NCBI RefSeq assembly: GCF_024749285.1
Contig: NZ_CP087196.1
Span: 1,488,001 to 1,552,000 of the forward strand
Origin: Pseudomonas sp. B21-015
GTDB taxonomy: Bacteria; Pseudomonadota; Gammaproteobacteria; Pseudomonadales; Pseudomonadaceae
Direction of reading: 5' to 3'
DNA length: 64,000 nucleotides
Shown: piece by piece, positions 36,201-45,500 of the stretch
Numbering within the stretch: the first letter of the stretch is position 1
Layout of the letters: each line of letters starts with the position of its first letter
Notes under the pieces: generated by a model
Seen by the model: the letters and a program-made list of their open reading frames with translations, nothing else
What the model was told of the DNA's origin: nothing
The model's database searches: none
Made by a program: the position numbers and the translations under genes

Positions 36201-37924
36201 GGATGGATGCCACGGCAGCGCTGCGCCTGGGCACGTTGTACCCGCTGGATCTGGAACCGGCCTATGCCTTGGCCGCGCAAAGCGCGCTGGAAAGCCTGGC
36301 CCGATTCAATGCCATGACCACCGCCCAGGATTCGGCGGAAGTCGGGCAGAGTTTCACCACCCGCTGCGTGGTGGACAACCCGACCCTGATCGCGAACCTG
36401 CCACAGGAAGTGGCGGAGTTCGAATGCTTGCTGCTCGACTTTTACGGTGAGCCGCTCAAGGGCGTGGACATTCACTGGTCGACAGACCTTGGGGCGATGC
36501 TCACGCCGGTGACCCGCACCGATCATCAGGGGCGGGCCTGGGCCCGGCTCCAGGCGGGGGCGCGGATGGGCACCGCCCATGTGTCGTTCAATTTGCCGCT
36601 GTATGAGCCGGTGTATGCCCCATCGGTGGTGATCGACTGCGATGAGGCGACCCTGAAGTTCAATTCCGAGTTGAGCGGGCTGCCGCCCCGAGATCCGGTG
36701 TTGGCGGGGCGTCTGTGGGAGCAAGAGATGTACGCTGTGCTGATCGACGATTATGGCAACCGGGGGGCTCATCGTCAGGTGGCCTGGTCCACCACGCTGG
36801 GGCAAATCCGCCCCAGCCAGACGTACACCGACAAGGATGGCCTGAGCCGGGTGTGGATCTCCAGCGTCAGGCCGGGTAATGCCACCCTTGCGGTCGGCAA
36901 CGTGGAGGGCAGCCACAAGCTCACCTTCAGTCGTCCCATTGTGTTTGCCGACAAGCCACGGATTCTCGACAAGCCCGCTGTTACCGCGGTGGCGATGGTC
37001 GGGCATGCCTTGCCGGTACGCTGCCAGGTTGTCGGGCTCGACGGTGCACCCGTTGCGGGCGAGAAGGTGATGTGGTGGACGAGTGTCGAACCGACCAAAG
37101 TCGAGGCGGCCAGCGATACGGACGGGTTCTCCGATTTTTCGGTGGCCGATCCGCAGTCCGGCGATCTGACGATCTATGCACAACTGGGCTCTGATCCCGT
37201 GGTCGAGGTCAAGGTGTGGGTGGCGAGTGACGCCGTGATCCAGAACTATTCGCAAGTCATTCGCTTCCCGGTGGCCGGCGCGACGCGGCCGACGTTGCTG
37301 TGGGTGGATGTGAAGGAGTCGAGCGACGCGGATGCGAAGCCGGTTGGCAATTATCCGGTGTTGTGGAAGGTCAATTCGACACCACCCGTGGAGGTGTCCA
37401 TTGCGACCGATGCGCAAGGTCGAGCGGTGTATCCGTTCACGTCGGCGTTGCCTGGCCTATTTGTCGTGACCGCCGATCTGGTGCTTCATCCACCGCTCAC
37501 GCAACGGTTCGATTTGACTGTCGTTCGCGCCTTCGAATGGAAAGTCGAGCTGATCGAGATTGGGCTCAGCGGCGAAATCCGTGTGCCGATCACCCCCGGC
37601 ACCGACGAGCTCACCCTGTTCCGAAATGGCCATTACCGCCTCGAAATCGCTCCGGCCGACGCCTCGCAACTCCGGGGCAGCCAGGGTGCGCTGGGGTGGA
37701 GTTCCGACTATTCCACCCAGGCGCTGGGCATGGTGTTCACCCCACCTTTGGCCACGCGTTTCGAGTTCACCGATGACCCCTGTCAGGTGGAGATCCGCAC
37801 CGCCGACATCCGAAACGGTCGGTTCCAGCTGAGCCTGTTCTGCGACCGCTTGAATGAGGCACTGGTGATCGAAGGCACCTTGGGCAAACGCCCCGTCACC
37901 CGACGTTCATCGTCGACATCATGA
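33260..37924 (+). CDS. Tc toxin A subunit, N-terminal protein of a split TcA (VRP1 family)
   Basis: A 1554-aa protein equivalent to the front of a one-piece TcA. The N-terminus is VRP1-like (FDDYIAQNPSVFDLIKLGAG, then LARRQAHSLI-type helical text), and residues to about 1050 are mostly helical, as in the TcA shell. From about 1065 to 1500 the text turns beta-rich, with Ig/Big_1-like units (for example TRTDHQGRAWARLQAG and YTDKDGLSRVWISSV), probably receptor-binding domains. AAGGGAA precedes the ATG. The partner at 38010 carries the pore and TcB-binding parts, so the split resembles TcaA/TcaB or YenA1/YenA2. Confidence 0.88.
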   Translation: MNASDNRPIHQLVKAVLGEERNDAGLPFDDYIAQNPSVFDLIKLGAGGLQKLGLGREQAHSLIARGNALALYMARVYREQSLRAAPTPDDEKALVPLPTYTEQFNPDINGAAPPGSPEHGASTTAYMVALREWVRDYIVPQGDPAQAIALEARRPDVDQLLIDEMAINHVQSRLEIASAVLEAQISSWSHIHYPTVKAYLRTIRFHNSLPYDHDWESLTHVVGEAVKKGALGDIIRRVDLDYPYFKNPGARGDRADVALQLSSGIGPLHLSLLLEDPYFPLNGAMANVPLWRVDPRTRLVDADPQKSADDFYPDNFGSLANFLESLRRLWVFKDATRLDQRKVDCLLGHGAFTPKLSANAPALGNPDVPLTGVTAGARYIHGGEAPAIDIVPSVVGARFELIHVGETNFEALEHRMDRINRKCRLDRMLQLPSHQVDQLLIAAMNAERRGTGEPSIWIRPNTLRCLGLFKELNTAYDCKAEEFAAFIDVLSVYGQDGQESHFDRVYNREAMYETNLRIDNVEFAIVPRTEAEQLTVHQICSALDINFETYRYLATVIAEAYGLKTHLQRSLAILSSFWRLVRLGRLFGLTPIESTALLQTLSEGEGLVAQLAGEPAVSSYGSGDGADALSAIRGLMSAAAWARDYDLPVLWLVQNVNPVYVPTVWSQAQEQFLRQLRSQAQPVLVEEATLLEEGAPLRDSHEQLVQWLALLSPLVDDNGLVIGRHGETETQYLARADAEIETIAKSVYSEDEDAPEREPLQNLIRTIVLRCRDEQRVVVEEGISVYLKLDSLLAAQVLSWAQGHVYDFLQEAMTLQPARLQQVLEKPDSFLQMLAELERRGRIADKLGLSPQMLATLLTGEQYQWFSLQSPYEISIRAVYYLAFYRRLITRARQPEEKMLDYLLQVNQLPDDLSEDGLRLVRDAAADKLATYFGCGIRHVLECAEHINHEIEGSDSPARPILRNLAHLDVLDRTLELARHGMDATAALRLGTLYPLDLEPAYALAAQSALESLARFNAMTTAQDSAEVGQSFTTRCVVDNPTLIANLPQEVAEFECLLLDFYGEPLKGVDIHWSTDLGAMLTPVTRTDHQGRAWARLQAGARMGTAHVSFNLPLYEPVYAPSVVIDCDEATLKFNSELSGLPPRDPVLAGRLWEQEMYAVLIDDYGNRGAHRQVAWSTTLGQIRPSQTYTDKDGLSRVWISSVRPGNATLAVGNVEGSHKLTFSRPIVFADKPRILDKPAVTAVAMVGHALPVRCQVVGLDGAPVAGEKVMWWTSVEPTKVEAASDTDGFSDFSVADPQSGDLTIYAQLGSDPVVEVKVWVASDAVIQNYSQVIRFPVAGATRPTLLWVDVKESSDADAKPVGNYPVLWKVNSTPPVEVSIATDAQGRAVYPFTSALPGLFVVTADLVLHPPLTQRFDLTVVRAFEWKVELIEIGLSGEIRVPITPGTDELTLFRNGHYRLEIAPADASQLRGSQGALGWSSDYSTQALGMVFTPPLATRFEFTDDPCQVEIRTADIRNGRFQLSLFCDRLNEALVIEGTLGKRPVTRRSSSTS

Positions 37925-37945
37925 ACTGATTGGTTGTCCGCAGGC

Positions 37946-37974
37946 CCGGCCTGAACACTGCGTTTGCAGGCCGG
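37946..37974 (+). promoter_or_regulatory. Intercistronic hairpin between the two TcA genes
   Basis: CCGGCCTG (37946-37953) pairs perfectly with CAGGCCGG (37967-37974) over a 13-nt loop, with no T-run. It lies in the 85-bp gap inside the operon and could protect upstream mRNA or reduce downstream transcription. Confidence 0.4.
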
Positions 37975-38009
37975 TCGGGTCATTACCCAGCGACAGGGAG
38001 AAAAACACA

Positions 38010-41000
38010 ATGGAAACGCTGCAAATCAATGAGCTGACGCAACGTTACACGGCGGCAATGGTGGAAGCGGTGCTGGGTCAGAAGCTATGGTCAGGCGCCG
38101 TCACCCTGCGTACCTCCGAGGAATTGAGCGAATATCTGATGCTCGATGTCCAGGACAGTGCGCAATTGGAGGCCACCCGGATTTCCTCGACCGTGCGGAC
38201 GTTGCAGCAACATATCCAGTCGGTCTACAGCGGCATGGAAAAGGGGTACGAAAACGGCCATTTCGAAGAGGAGGATTTGCAGTACTGGTACGGGATTCTG
38301 AGTCACTACAGCACGTGGTCGGCCAATGTGTTGCTCAAGGATCAGGCGGAAAACTACATTGTCCCGTCACTGCGCCTGAACAAAACCACGCTGTTTCTGG
38401 CGCTGGAAAACAGCCTTAATCAGATGCGCCTGAGTACCGGGTCGGTGCAAAGGGGCTTGATGGAGTACACCCAGGCCTTCCAGCGCATCTGTGATCTTGA
38501 CGTGCTCAGCGGCTACATCGACGGGGCGAACGTTCAGGACGCACGCTATTACCTGATCGGGCAGGAACGGACAGCGCCGTTTGCTTACTACTTGCGCAGT
38601 GTCAACGTCGAGCTGGACAACGCCAGCAAAAAAATCAACCCGGCTGCCTGGGGTGAATGGCAGAAGATCGATATCGCCACCACCGGCACCGTAGTGGACA
38701 TCCGCTGCGTGAATTGGCTGGGGCTCCCGGTTTTGGTCTGGTGTGAATGGCGAGAGCGCCAGGTCGATAGCAACGGCGTGGTGCAGACACCCTGGTCGCT
38801 GGAAATCAAACTGTCCTTCAGCTCCCTGAACGGTCAGTGGTCGGCGCCGCTGTCGCTGCATCAGCGTGACTGCGAGTACGACGTGTCCAATGGCCGATTG
38901 ACCGTTGTGTCACTGGGCGACGGTGATCCGAAGGACGATCGATTGGCCGTTTGTTACACCAACCGCCACGGCCTGGACGGGCGGGCATCGTTCCATGAAA
39001 TCGAAATTCATGAAACCCGCGATGCGTTGTTCCGCAAGGTGGCCGATGACACCGCGACCCTGCTGACGATGACCTTTGGCCGTTTCAGGAACGCGGCGAG
39101 CCTGCAACAAAAGGTGGTGCCACAGGATTATTCGACGGTCACCATTACCAGCGCTGTGGAAACGTCAGGCTCAATCAATGCGAATTTTTTTCTGGATGCC
39201 GTCTATACCCGCGAGCAAGGGGCGGACAGCAACTTTTATGAGGTGCTCAGGGTTCGGGGACGCTGCGATGCCGTGCAGGAAAACGGTCGTGTACTGCAGC
39301 GCATGTCGATCAGTTGGAGGGCGGTGACGGAGGATACGTCTGTCGACATCAGCATTGTCGATGCCGGCGAGAAGCAGTTGCGAATCACGCTGACCACGCG
39401 GGAAAAGCCGTCGCAGGCTTATGACGTGCAACTGCCCAAAGATGCCAGCAAGGAAACGGTCCATTCATTCGCTGCCGCCGACTTCAAGGAAACATCGGTC
39501 GGTGACGGGATTTGGGTGGCAGAAGCCGTGGCCACGCTTTCTGCGACTGCATTGACGTATCTGCTTGGAAGAACGCAAGACGAGATTCGGGCCGGCGCCG
39601 GATTTTTCATCACCGGCCTGGGTGATGCCGTGTTGAATGAGCAAAATCAGGTGGTGCCGAGGGTTCTCTATGCCCCTGTGGTCTTCAAACTCAACATGCA
39701 TCAATCGACTGAAGCTGATCCACTGCCCTGGATCTCGACCGGCGTACTGGACGGTCAATACGCGACCCCTTGGCGGACCTATAGCCGGGAAACCGCATCG
39801 TTGGGGGTTAACAATTTTCCCATTGGTTCGAATATTGACTTTTTTTTCGGTGAGGCGGATGAGGGCCAAAAAGGATACGGGCGCAACAAGTTCTCCGTCT
39901 TGTTGAACGAGAGACCGCGCCTTTACACCACCCCGTCCCTCGACAAGAGCAGCGCCGAGGGGGCGCAGTTTCTGAGTTTCAACAACAGCCAACAGGTGCT
40001 CAAGTACTCACGGGTGAACTCCACGTTCGGCCCCGTGCTGACCAGCCGGGCGGCAGTGTCGGTCGATGCGTTGCTTTCCTGGGACACCCAGCATGTGGAC
40101 GAGCCGCTCATGCCCGATGGAACGATTGAGGAAAACGGGCCATTCGACGGCTGCAACGGTTTGTACTTCTGGGAGCTGTTTTTCCATACACCGGATCTGG
40201 TGGGTTCACGCTTGTCGGCGGAAGGCCGTTACCACGAAGCGCAGAGTTGGTACGAGTACGTCTTCAACCCCTTGGCGCGCGAGGTCAAGCCGTCGGAGAG
40301 CCCGCAGCCCGATGATCCGGTGGTGATTCCGGCACCGGCGTACTGGCGCTGCCGTCCGCTGCAAAACGAGAATATTGATAGTTCGTATGAACGTGCGGCG
40401 CCGTCGGATCCGGACGCGATCGGTTATACCGCACCGATTCACTTCAAGATCGCCATTTTTCTGCGTTATGTGGAAAACCTGATCGAGTGGGGGGACGGCC
40501 TCTATCGCCACCTGGATTACGACAGCATGGTTCACGCCGCGCTGAACTACAGCAGGGCACGGACGTTGATCGGCGAAGAACCGGTCACTGAAACGGCCAG
40601 CACATGGCAACCGAAGCCACTCAAAGACGTGCTGACGAGTGTCAGCGTGCGCGACCCCCTGAAAGCCTTCGAAGCCGACTTTGAACTTAGCCTGGCCGAT
40701 CTGCCCACCGGCATGCTGACCACGCCGCGTTTCGACCTGTTGGGCTCAGGTGTGTTTCGCCCCGGGCTCAATGAGCGTCCCAAAGCCTTGTGGGACCTGC
40801 TCGACGCGCGGCTGAACAACTTGCGCAACAACCGCTCGATCGACGGTCAGCCGCTGTCGATTCCGCTGTTCAGCCCGACCATGGATCCGTTGGAGCTGTT
40901 GCGGGCGCAAGCCAATGGCACTCTGGGGACGTTCCGCAACCCTGGGGGGCAGGTGCAGGTCGTGCCTTACAAATGGCAAACCGTGCATAACCTGGCACTG

Positions 41001-42539
41001 CAGGGCGTGGAGTTTCTGATCCAGCAAGAGGATCAGCTCAGGTCATGGCTGGAGCAGCGTGACCGGGGCGAATTGGAGGAGTTGCAACAAGGCCACATGA
41101 TCGAATTGGCTGACTATGCCCGCTCGATCCACGAGGCGACGATCGCCCAGCTTGAGGCCACCGCTGCGTCGTTGCGGCAAAGCGAAAGCATGATCAAGGC
41201 CCGCGCGCAGCACTATCAGAACTTGATCGATGAAGGGGTTTCCGAGGCTGAGTACGGCGTTCTGGAAAAAAACAGGATTGCCCGGTATGTCGCCGGGGGT
41301 GCTGGGGCATTTCGGGCCGCAGGGGCGGCACTGGATCTGGCTCCCAATATCTTTGGGACATCCAACGGCGGTATGCGTCTGGCGGCTGTCCCGTACGCTT
41401 TCGCGGAGGTGGCTCAGTTGACGGCGGATCTGACGATGCGCGAAGCCGAAGAGGCCAGCATCATTGAGCAGCAGAGGCGGCGCCAGCAAGAATGGGAGCT
41501 GGTGCGCGACCAGTCCAATGCCGAGGCACGGGTGTTGCGCGAGCAACTGCTGGCCCAGGATCACGCGATCAGCGCCGCCCGGGCCAGTCTGCAACAGACT
41601 GAAATAGCCAATCATCAGGCCAAGGCGGTGTACGCGTTCTACAAGAACCGCAGTACTGGCCTGGAGTTGAGCAACTGGGTCGTTGGGCAAGTGAAGACTT
41701 TGATCTACCAGGTTTACGACGTGGTCGCCGGCCTGTGCCTGTGTGCCGAAACCTGTTGGCAGTATGAAATGGCTGACTACAAGACCCGTTTTATCCGCCC
41801 GGATGTCTGGATGGACACCTGCCACGGGTTCACGACCGGTGCTTCGCTGAAGCTGGATCTGCTGAGGATGGCGGCTGCGCGCATCAAGCGCGACGAGCGC
41901 CGGCTGCAGTTGGTGAAAACGATTTCCCTCAAGACGCTGATGGGCGAGGTCAAGTGGAAGGAGGGCTTAGATATAGGGAAGCTGGAATTCGAGCTGAACG
42001 AAAGACTCTTCGATCAAGACTACCCGGGCCACTACTGCCGTCAGGTCCAAGGGTTGTCACTGACCTTCCCCGGTCTGTTGGGGCCTTACCAGAACATTTG
42101 CGCCACGCTGGTGCAAATCAGCAGCGCCACGACTCTTGAGCCGGAAATCAAGGCTGTCGAACACTTGCACGGTGTAGATGGGGCCACGCCGGTTCCGGGT
42201 TCTCTGGTGCAGAACCTGCGTCCTTACCAGCAGATAGGGTTGTCTTTGGGGCTGGACGACAACGGCATTGTCGATGCTGTGGATGATGACCGTTACGCAC
42301 CTTTTGAAAAAACGGGCGCCCATGCCAGTTATGTCTTGACGTTCCCCAGGCATGGCCAGCCTTCCCAAGCGAGTCTTCTGCAGTCATTGACGGACGTCAT
42401 TCTGACGCTGAGATATCAAGCCCGGGATGGCGGGGCGAACTTCGCCACCGCTGTTGAGGGCTTGCTCAAATCTACCTCCGAAACCAGTTCGCCCGATCAG
42501 GCCACGGGTACCACACGCGCAAGGAAGACGCAGCCATGA
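38010..42539 (+). CDS. Tc toxin A subunit, C-terminal protein (pore and TcB-binding domain)
   Basis: A 1509-aa protein equivalent to the rear of TcA. The front matches the ABC-toxin N region (SEELSEYLMLDVQDSAQLEA), then a neuraminidase-like region (WGEWQKIDIATTG, LVWCEWRERQ). Long coiled-coil text (about 1009-1240) contains the hydrophobic pore-tip hairpin around 1092-1125, with the canonical ALDLAPNIFGTSNGGMRL. The C-terminus has the TcB-docking text FDQDYPGHYCRQVQGLSLTFP and ends with SLTDVILTLRY. AGGGAG precedes the ATG. It follows the first TcA gene by 85 bp and overlaps the next gene by 4 nt. Confidence 0.93.
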   Translation: METLQINELTQRYTAAMVEAVLGQKLWSGAVTLRTSEELSEYLMLDVQDSAQLEATRISSTVRTLQQHIQSVYSGMEKGYENGHFEEEDLQYWYGILSHYSTWSANVLLKDQAENYIVPSLRLNKTTLFLALENSLNQMRLSTGSVQRGLMEYTQAFQRICDLDVLSGYIDGANVQDARYYLIGQERTAPFAYYLRSVNVELDNASKKINPAAWGEWQKIDIATTGTVVDIRCVNWLGLPVLVWCEWRERQVDSNGVVQTPWSLEIKLSFSSLNGQWSAPLSLHQRDCEYDVSNGRLTVVSLGDGDPKDDRLAVCYTNRHGLDGRASFHEIEIHETRDALFRKVADDTATLLTMTFGRFRNAASLQQKVVPQDYSTVTITSAVETSGSINANFFLDAVYTREQGADSNFYEVLRVRGRCDAVQENGRVLQRMSISWRAVTEDTSVDISIVDAGEKQLRITLTTREKPSQAYDVQLPKDASKETVHSFAAADFKETSVGDGIWVAEAVATLSATALTYLLGRTQDEIRAGAGFFITGLGDAVLNEQNQVVPRVLYAPVVFKLNMHQSTEADPLPWISTGVLDGQYATPWRTYSRETASLGVNNFPIGSNIDFFFGEADEGQKGYGRNKFSVLLNERPRLYTTPSLDKSSAEGAQFLSFNNSQQVLKYSRVNSTFGPVLTSRAAVSVDALLSWDTQHVDEPLMPDGTIEENGPFDGCNGLYFWELFFHTPDLVGSRLSAEGRYHEAQSWYEYVFNPLAREVKPSESPQPDDPVVIPAPAYWRCRPLQNENIDSSYERAAPSDPDAIGYTAPIHFKIAIFLRYVENLIEWGDGLYRHLDYDSMVHAALNYSRARTLIGEEPVTETASTWQPKPLKDVLTSVSVRDPLKAFEADFELSLADLPTGMLTTPRFDLLGSGVFRPGLNERPKALWDLLDARLNNLRNNRSIDGQPLSIPLFSPTMDPLELLRAQANGTLGTFRNPGGQVQVVPYKWQTVHNLALQGVEFLIQQEDQLRSWLEQRDRGELEELQQGHMIELADYARSIHEATIAQLEATAASLRQSESMIKARAQHYQNLIDEGVSEAEYGVLEKNRIARYVAGGAGAFRAAGAALDLAPNIFGTSNGGMRLAAVPYAFAEVAQLTADLTMREAEEASIIEQQRRRQQEWELVRDQSNAEARVLREQLLAQDHAISAARASLQQTEIANHQAKAVYAFYKNRSTGLELSNWVVGQVKTLIYQVYDVVAGLCLCAETCWQYEMADYKTRFIRPDVWMDTCHGFTTGASLKLDLLRMAAARIKRDERRLQLVKTISLKTLMGEVKWKEGLDIGKLEFELNERLFDQDYPGHYCRQVQGLSLTFPGLLGPYQNICATLVQISSATTLEPEIKAVEHLHGVDGATPVPGSLVQNLRPYQQIGLSLGLDDNGIVDAVDDDRYAPFEKTGAHASYVLTFPRHGQPSQASLLQSLTDVILTLRYQARDGGANFATAVEGLLKSTSETSSPDQATGTTRARKTQP

Positions 42540-45500
42540 GCGAAGAAAATGTATACGCCAACCACAACTTCATTCTCAACGGCGACTTTCAGGATGTTCT
42601 GAACGACTGGATCATCAATGACGAAATAAAGGTCACCCGGCAGGAAGGGCTATGGCAGGGCAAAACGATCGGCTTCATGAATGCCGTCAATATGGGGGAG
42701 GGCTACCAGACGATTACCTTGGCACCATCGCCGCGCCCTGAACCCGGCAAGGCGGATTACAAGCTGATTTTCTGGTACGAGGCGGTACAAGGCGCCGTAG
42801 GTACGCTGCGGATCAATCCTGGTCTGGGCGGGGAAGTGGACCTGAGGCTGGTGCCTTCGCGCGAGGCTGAAGCCGAACAGGCGTTGAATCTCGACCAACC
42901 TCTGCTGGATCTCAATCTCACCGAGTACGCTTACCCGCTTACCCTCGATGCTGCGGAAACTACGGTCAGGTTTACCGTTATCAGTCCGGATAATGGCGGG
43001 CCGGGCAGGCCGGGCGCCGTGCGGGTCACCTTCATGCGTTTGGAGTTGCAGCTGGAGCTGTTGCAGCTGGACAGTGTGATGATCGATGACGAACAACAAT
43101 CCCCCGCTGAACCGCTGCACCTGTGCTTTGGCGCCCATCATGACGTTGCGCTGCAAGTGACCGGCGGCAATGCGTGGAATGGAACGTACGCAGGGTTGCT
43201 GGTGAACGGCGGCGTGTCTGATCCTGAGAACATTCTCAGTGCCAGCCCACGGTGGGGGCTAGAGCATCCAGTCAGCGCCCCGTGGACGATAACCTGCGCC
43301 GGGATTGTTGAAGACAAGGAAGTTGAGCACACCCTGCACGTACGCAGTTATTACACCGCCGACCTGTATCCGCTGCGCACGGTTTCCGGTCATTTTCAGC
43401 TGGATGTGATCTCGCTGCAGGAGGCCGCTTACTATCCGGTGATCGACCTCGATCAGAGCGTGGAACTGCGGGTGCGGGTGGAGTCCCATTACACCAAAAC
43501 GCCATTGGCCAATCGCTTGGTCACCTGGACGTTGAAAGGCCCGACCCCTGCGGACGATATCGTGTTGGACATGCAACCCTCAGGCGGGAACGGCGAGGCC
43601 GGTTTTACCTGGACACCGGACGTAGAAGGCGACTGGGAGATCGTGGCCTCGGTCGACAGCCACTATGAAAAGGACGATGCCCGGCATGTGTTCAAGGTGC
43701 GTGTCCTGAAGGAGGACCCGTGGCTGAGTGCGACTTTTGCGCTGGATGGATCGCCCCGTGAATGGATGTGGGGGGCGAAAACCGGATACCCCTGCCGCGG
43801 AGCCACCCATGAAGTCAGGCTGGCGTTCCTGTCAGGTCACGCATTGGCCGACTCCGAGCTGTCGCTGCATTGGACGGGGGAGGACACACCTGAAGGACTG
43901 GGTGTGACATTCAACCCCAAGCTTGAAACCGGGGAACCCGTTGTGGGGAGCGGGTTGGCATGGCGCATGGCGTGTGAAAACCGAAGAGACAGTGTTTTCG
44001 AATTCCATGTCAGCTGCTCGAAATTGCTCAACCGGTCGCCCTCGCAAACGCTGAACCTGGCCCACAACTGGTTGGCTATCGGGGATGTGAAGCCGCCGTC
44101 GAGATTTCCTGCGGTGGGCGGTCCGAAGCTGCCGATGTCCGTTCAGATTCGCTCGCAGGTGCCCGGTGTGGAGGCGGTCCGGGAGGTTGATGTTCAGTGG
44201 AGCATTGATGGAACACCAGAGCCCACGCTGCCGACGGGAGCAGACGGCTGGTGTGAATACGGGTACGACCCTGTCGCAGAAGGCCCTTTCAAGATCAAGG
44301 CAAAAGCCGTCAGCCCTTACGATGACGCGGAGCCGGGGCATGAGTTCACGGTCACGGTATTGGCTGAGGATCCATGGAGCAAGCTGGTCACGGTGACATT
44401 GGATGGCCAGAAAGAGGGATCGGTCGGACTCCTCTGTTTTCGCGATGCACAGCCGGTGGACCTGCTGATCTTGCCCGGTGACGACACCCTGTTGGACGAA
44501 GAGATCTATCTGGATCTGAAAAGTGATGCCGACTTGGGCTTTGATTTCGAACCTTCGATGAAAGACAAGCGTCGATTGACCAGAGACGGACTGATCTGGA
44601 CGGTTCGTTCAACTGCTGATATCAGTGCGCCTTTCCAATTGCATGTGTGTCATGACGAGTTGGCACCCTATGCGTTGCAGGGACGATTGCTGTCACAAAC
44701 GCTTGAGGACGACGGAACGTTCACGTTTGACGGCAAGGAATTGGCCCTCGAAAACATGGCCTATCCCTGCCTGGGAGGCCAGCACACCTTAGCCTTTACG
44801 CCAAAAGCGGGCAGCCTGTTGACCGGGCTTGAGGTCGCCGCGAAGTGGGCCTCAAGCAATGCCCTCGATGTGACGTTGGCGCCTGACCATGCGCGGGATC
44901 TCCCAAGTAATGGCCTGGAGTGGACGCTGGACGCTCGCGCCGGTACCGAAAGCGGCGCGTTGGGGCTCTCGCTGGAACTCAATCAAGCCGGGTTCACTTA
45001 CCCTCCGGTGCCTATGTCGCTGGGGCACAACCGAATCAAGATAGCCGACGTACGCGGGCCCACTTTCGATATGTTTGTGGGCGAGACCGCCTTTCTGGAG
45101 ATCAAGGCCCAGTCGTATTACACCGAGCGGTCAGTACCCGGTGTCGTGGTCAGCTATGAGGATGGCGACACTGTTACGCCGGTTCCGACACAGGAGACTG
45201 GCTGGGCACGCTTTGCCTACACAGCCACACAAGCGGGCCCTGTAGAGGTGATTGCGACCGTGCCAAGCCCTTACGATGGCCCCGACGACGCCCCCTCTTT
45301 CACATTTGAATTCACAGTGTTGGCCGCAGCACCCATGGGATCGGATTCGCCTCCTGTGTCGACTTCTACAACAATGACGGACGAAGGATCGCTCATGTCT
45401 GAAGAGCAGGAACCAGGACACAACGCTATCGAGATCGGCGAGGTGCGCGAGGCCGCTTTTGATCCGGTGGTGGGCGAAAGCGTCTGGCTGGGGATCAACG

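Noticed and set aside
35744..37417. 557-codon open frame opposite TcA
   Set aside because: Low-complexity antisense text, no domain, no ribosome site.
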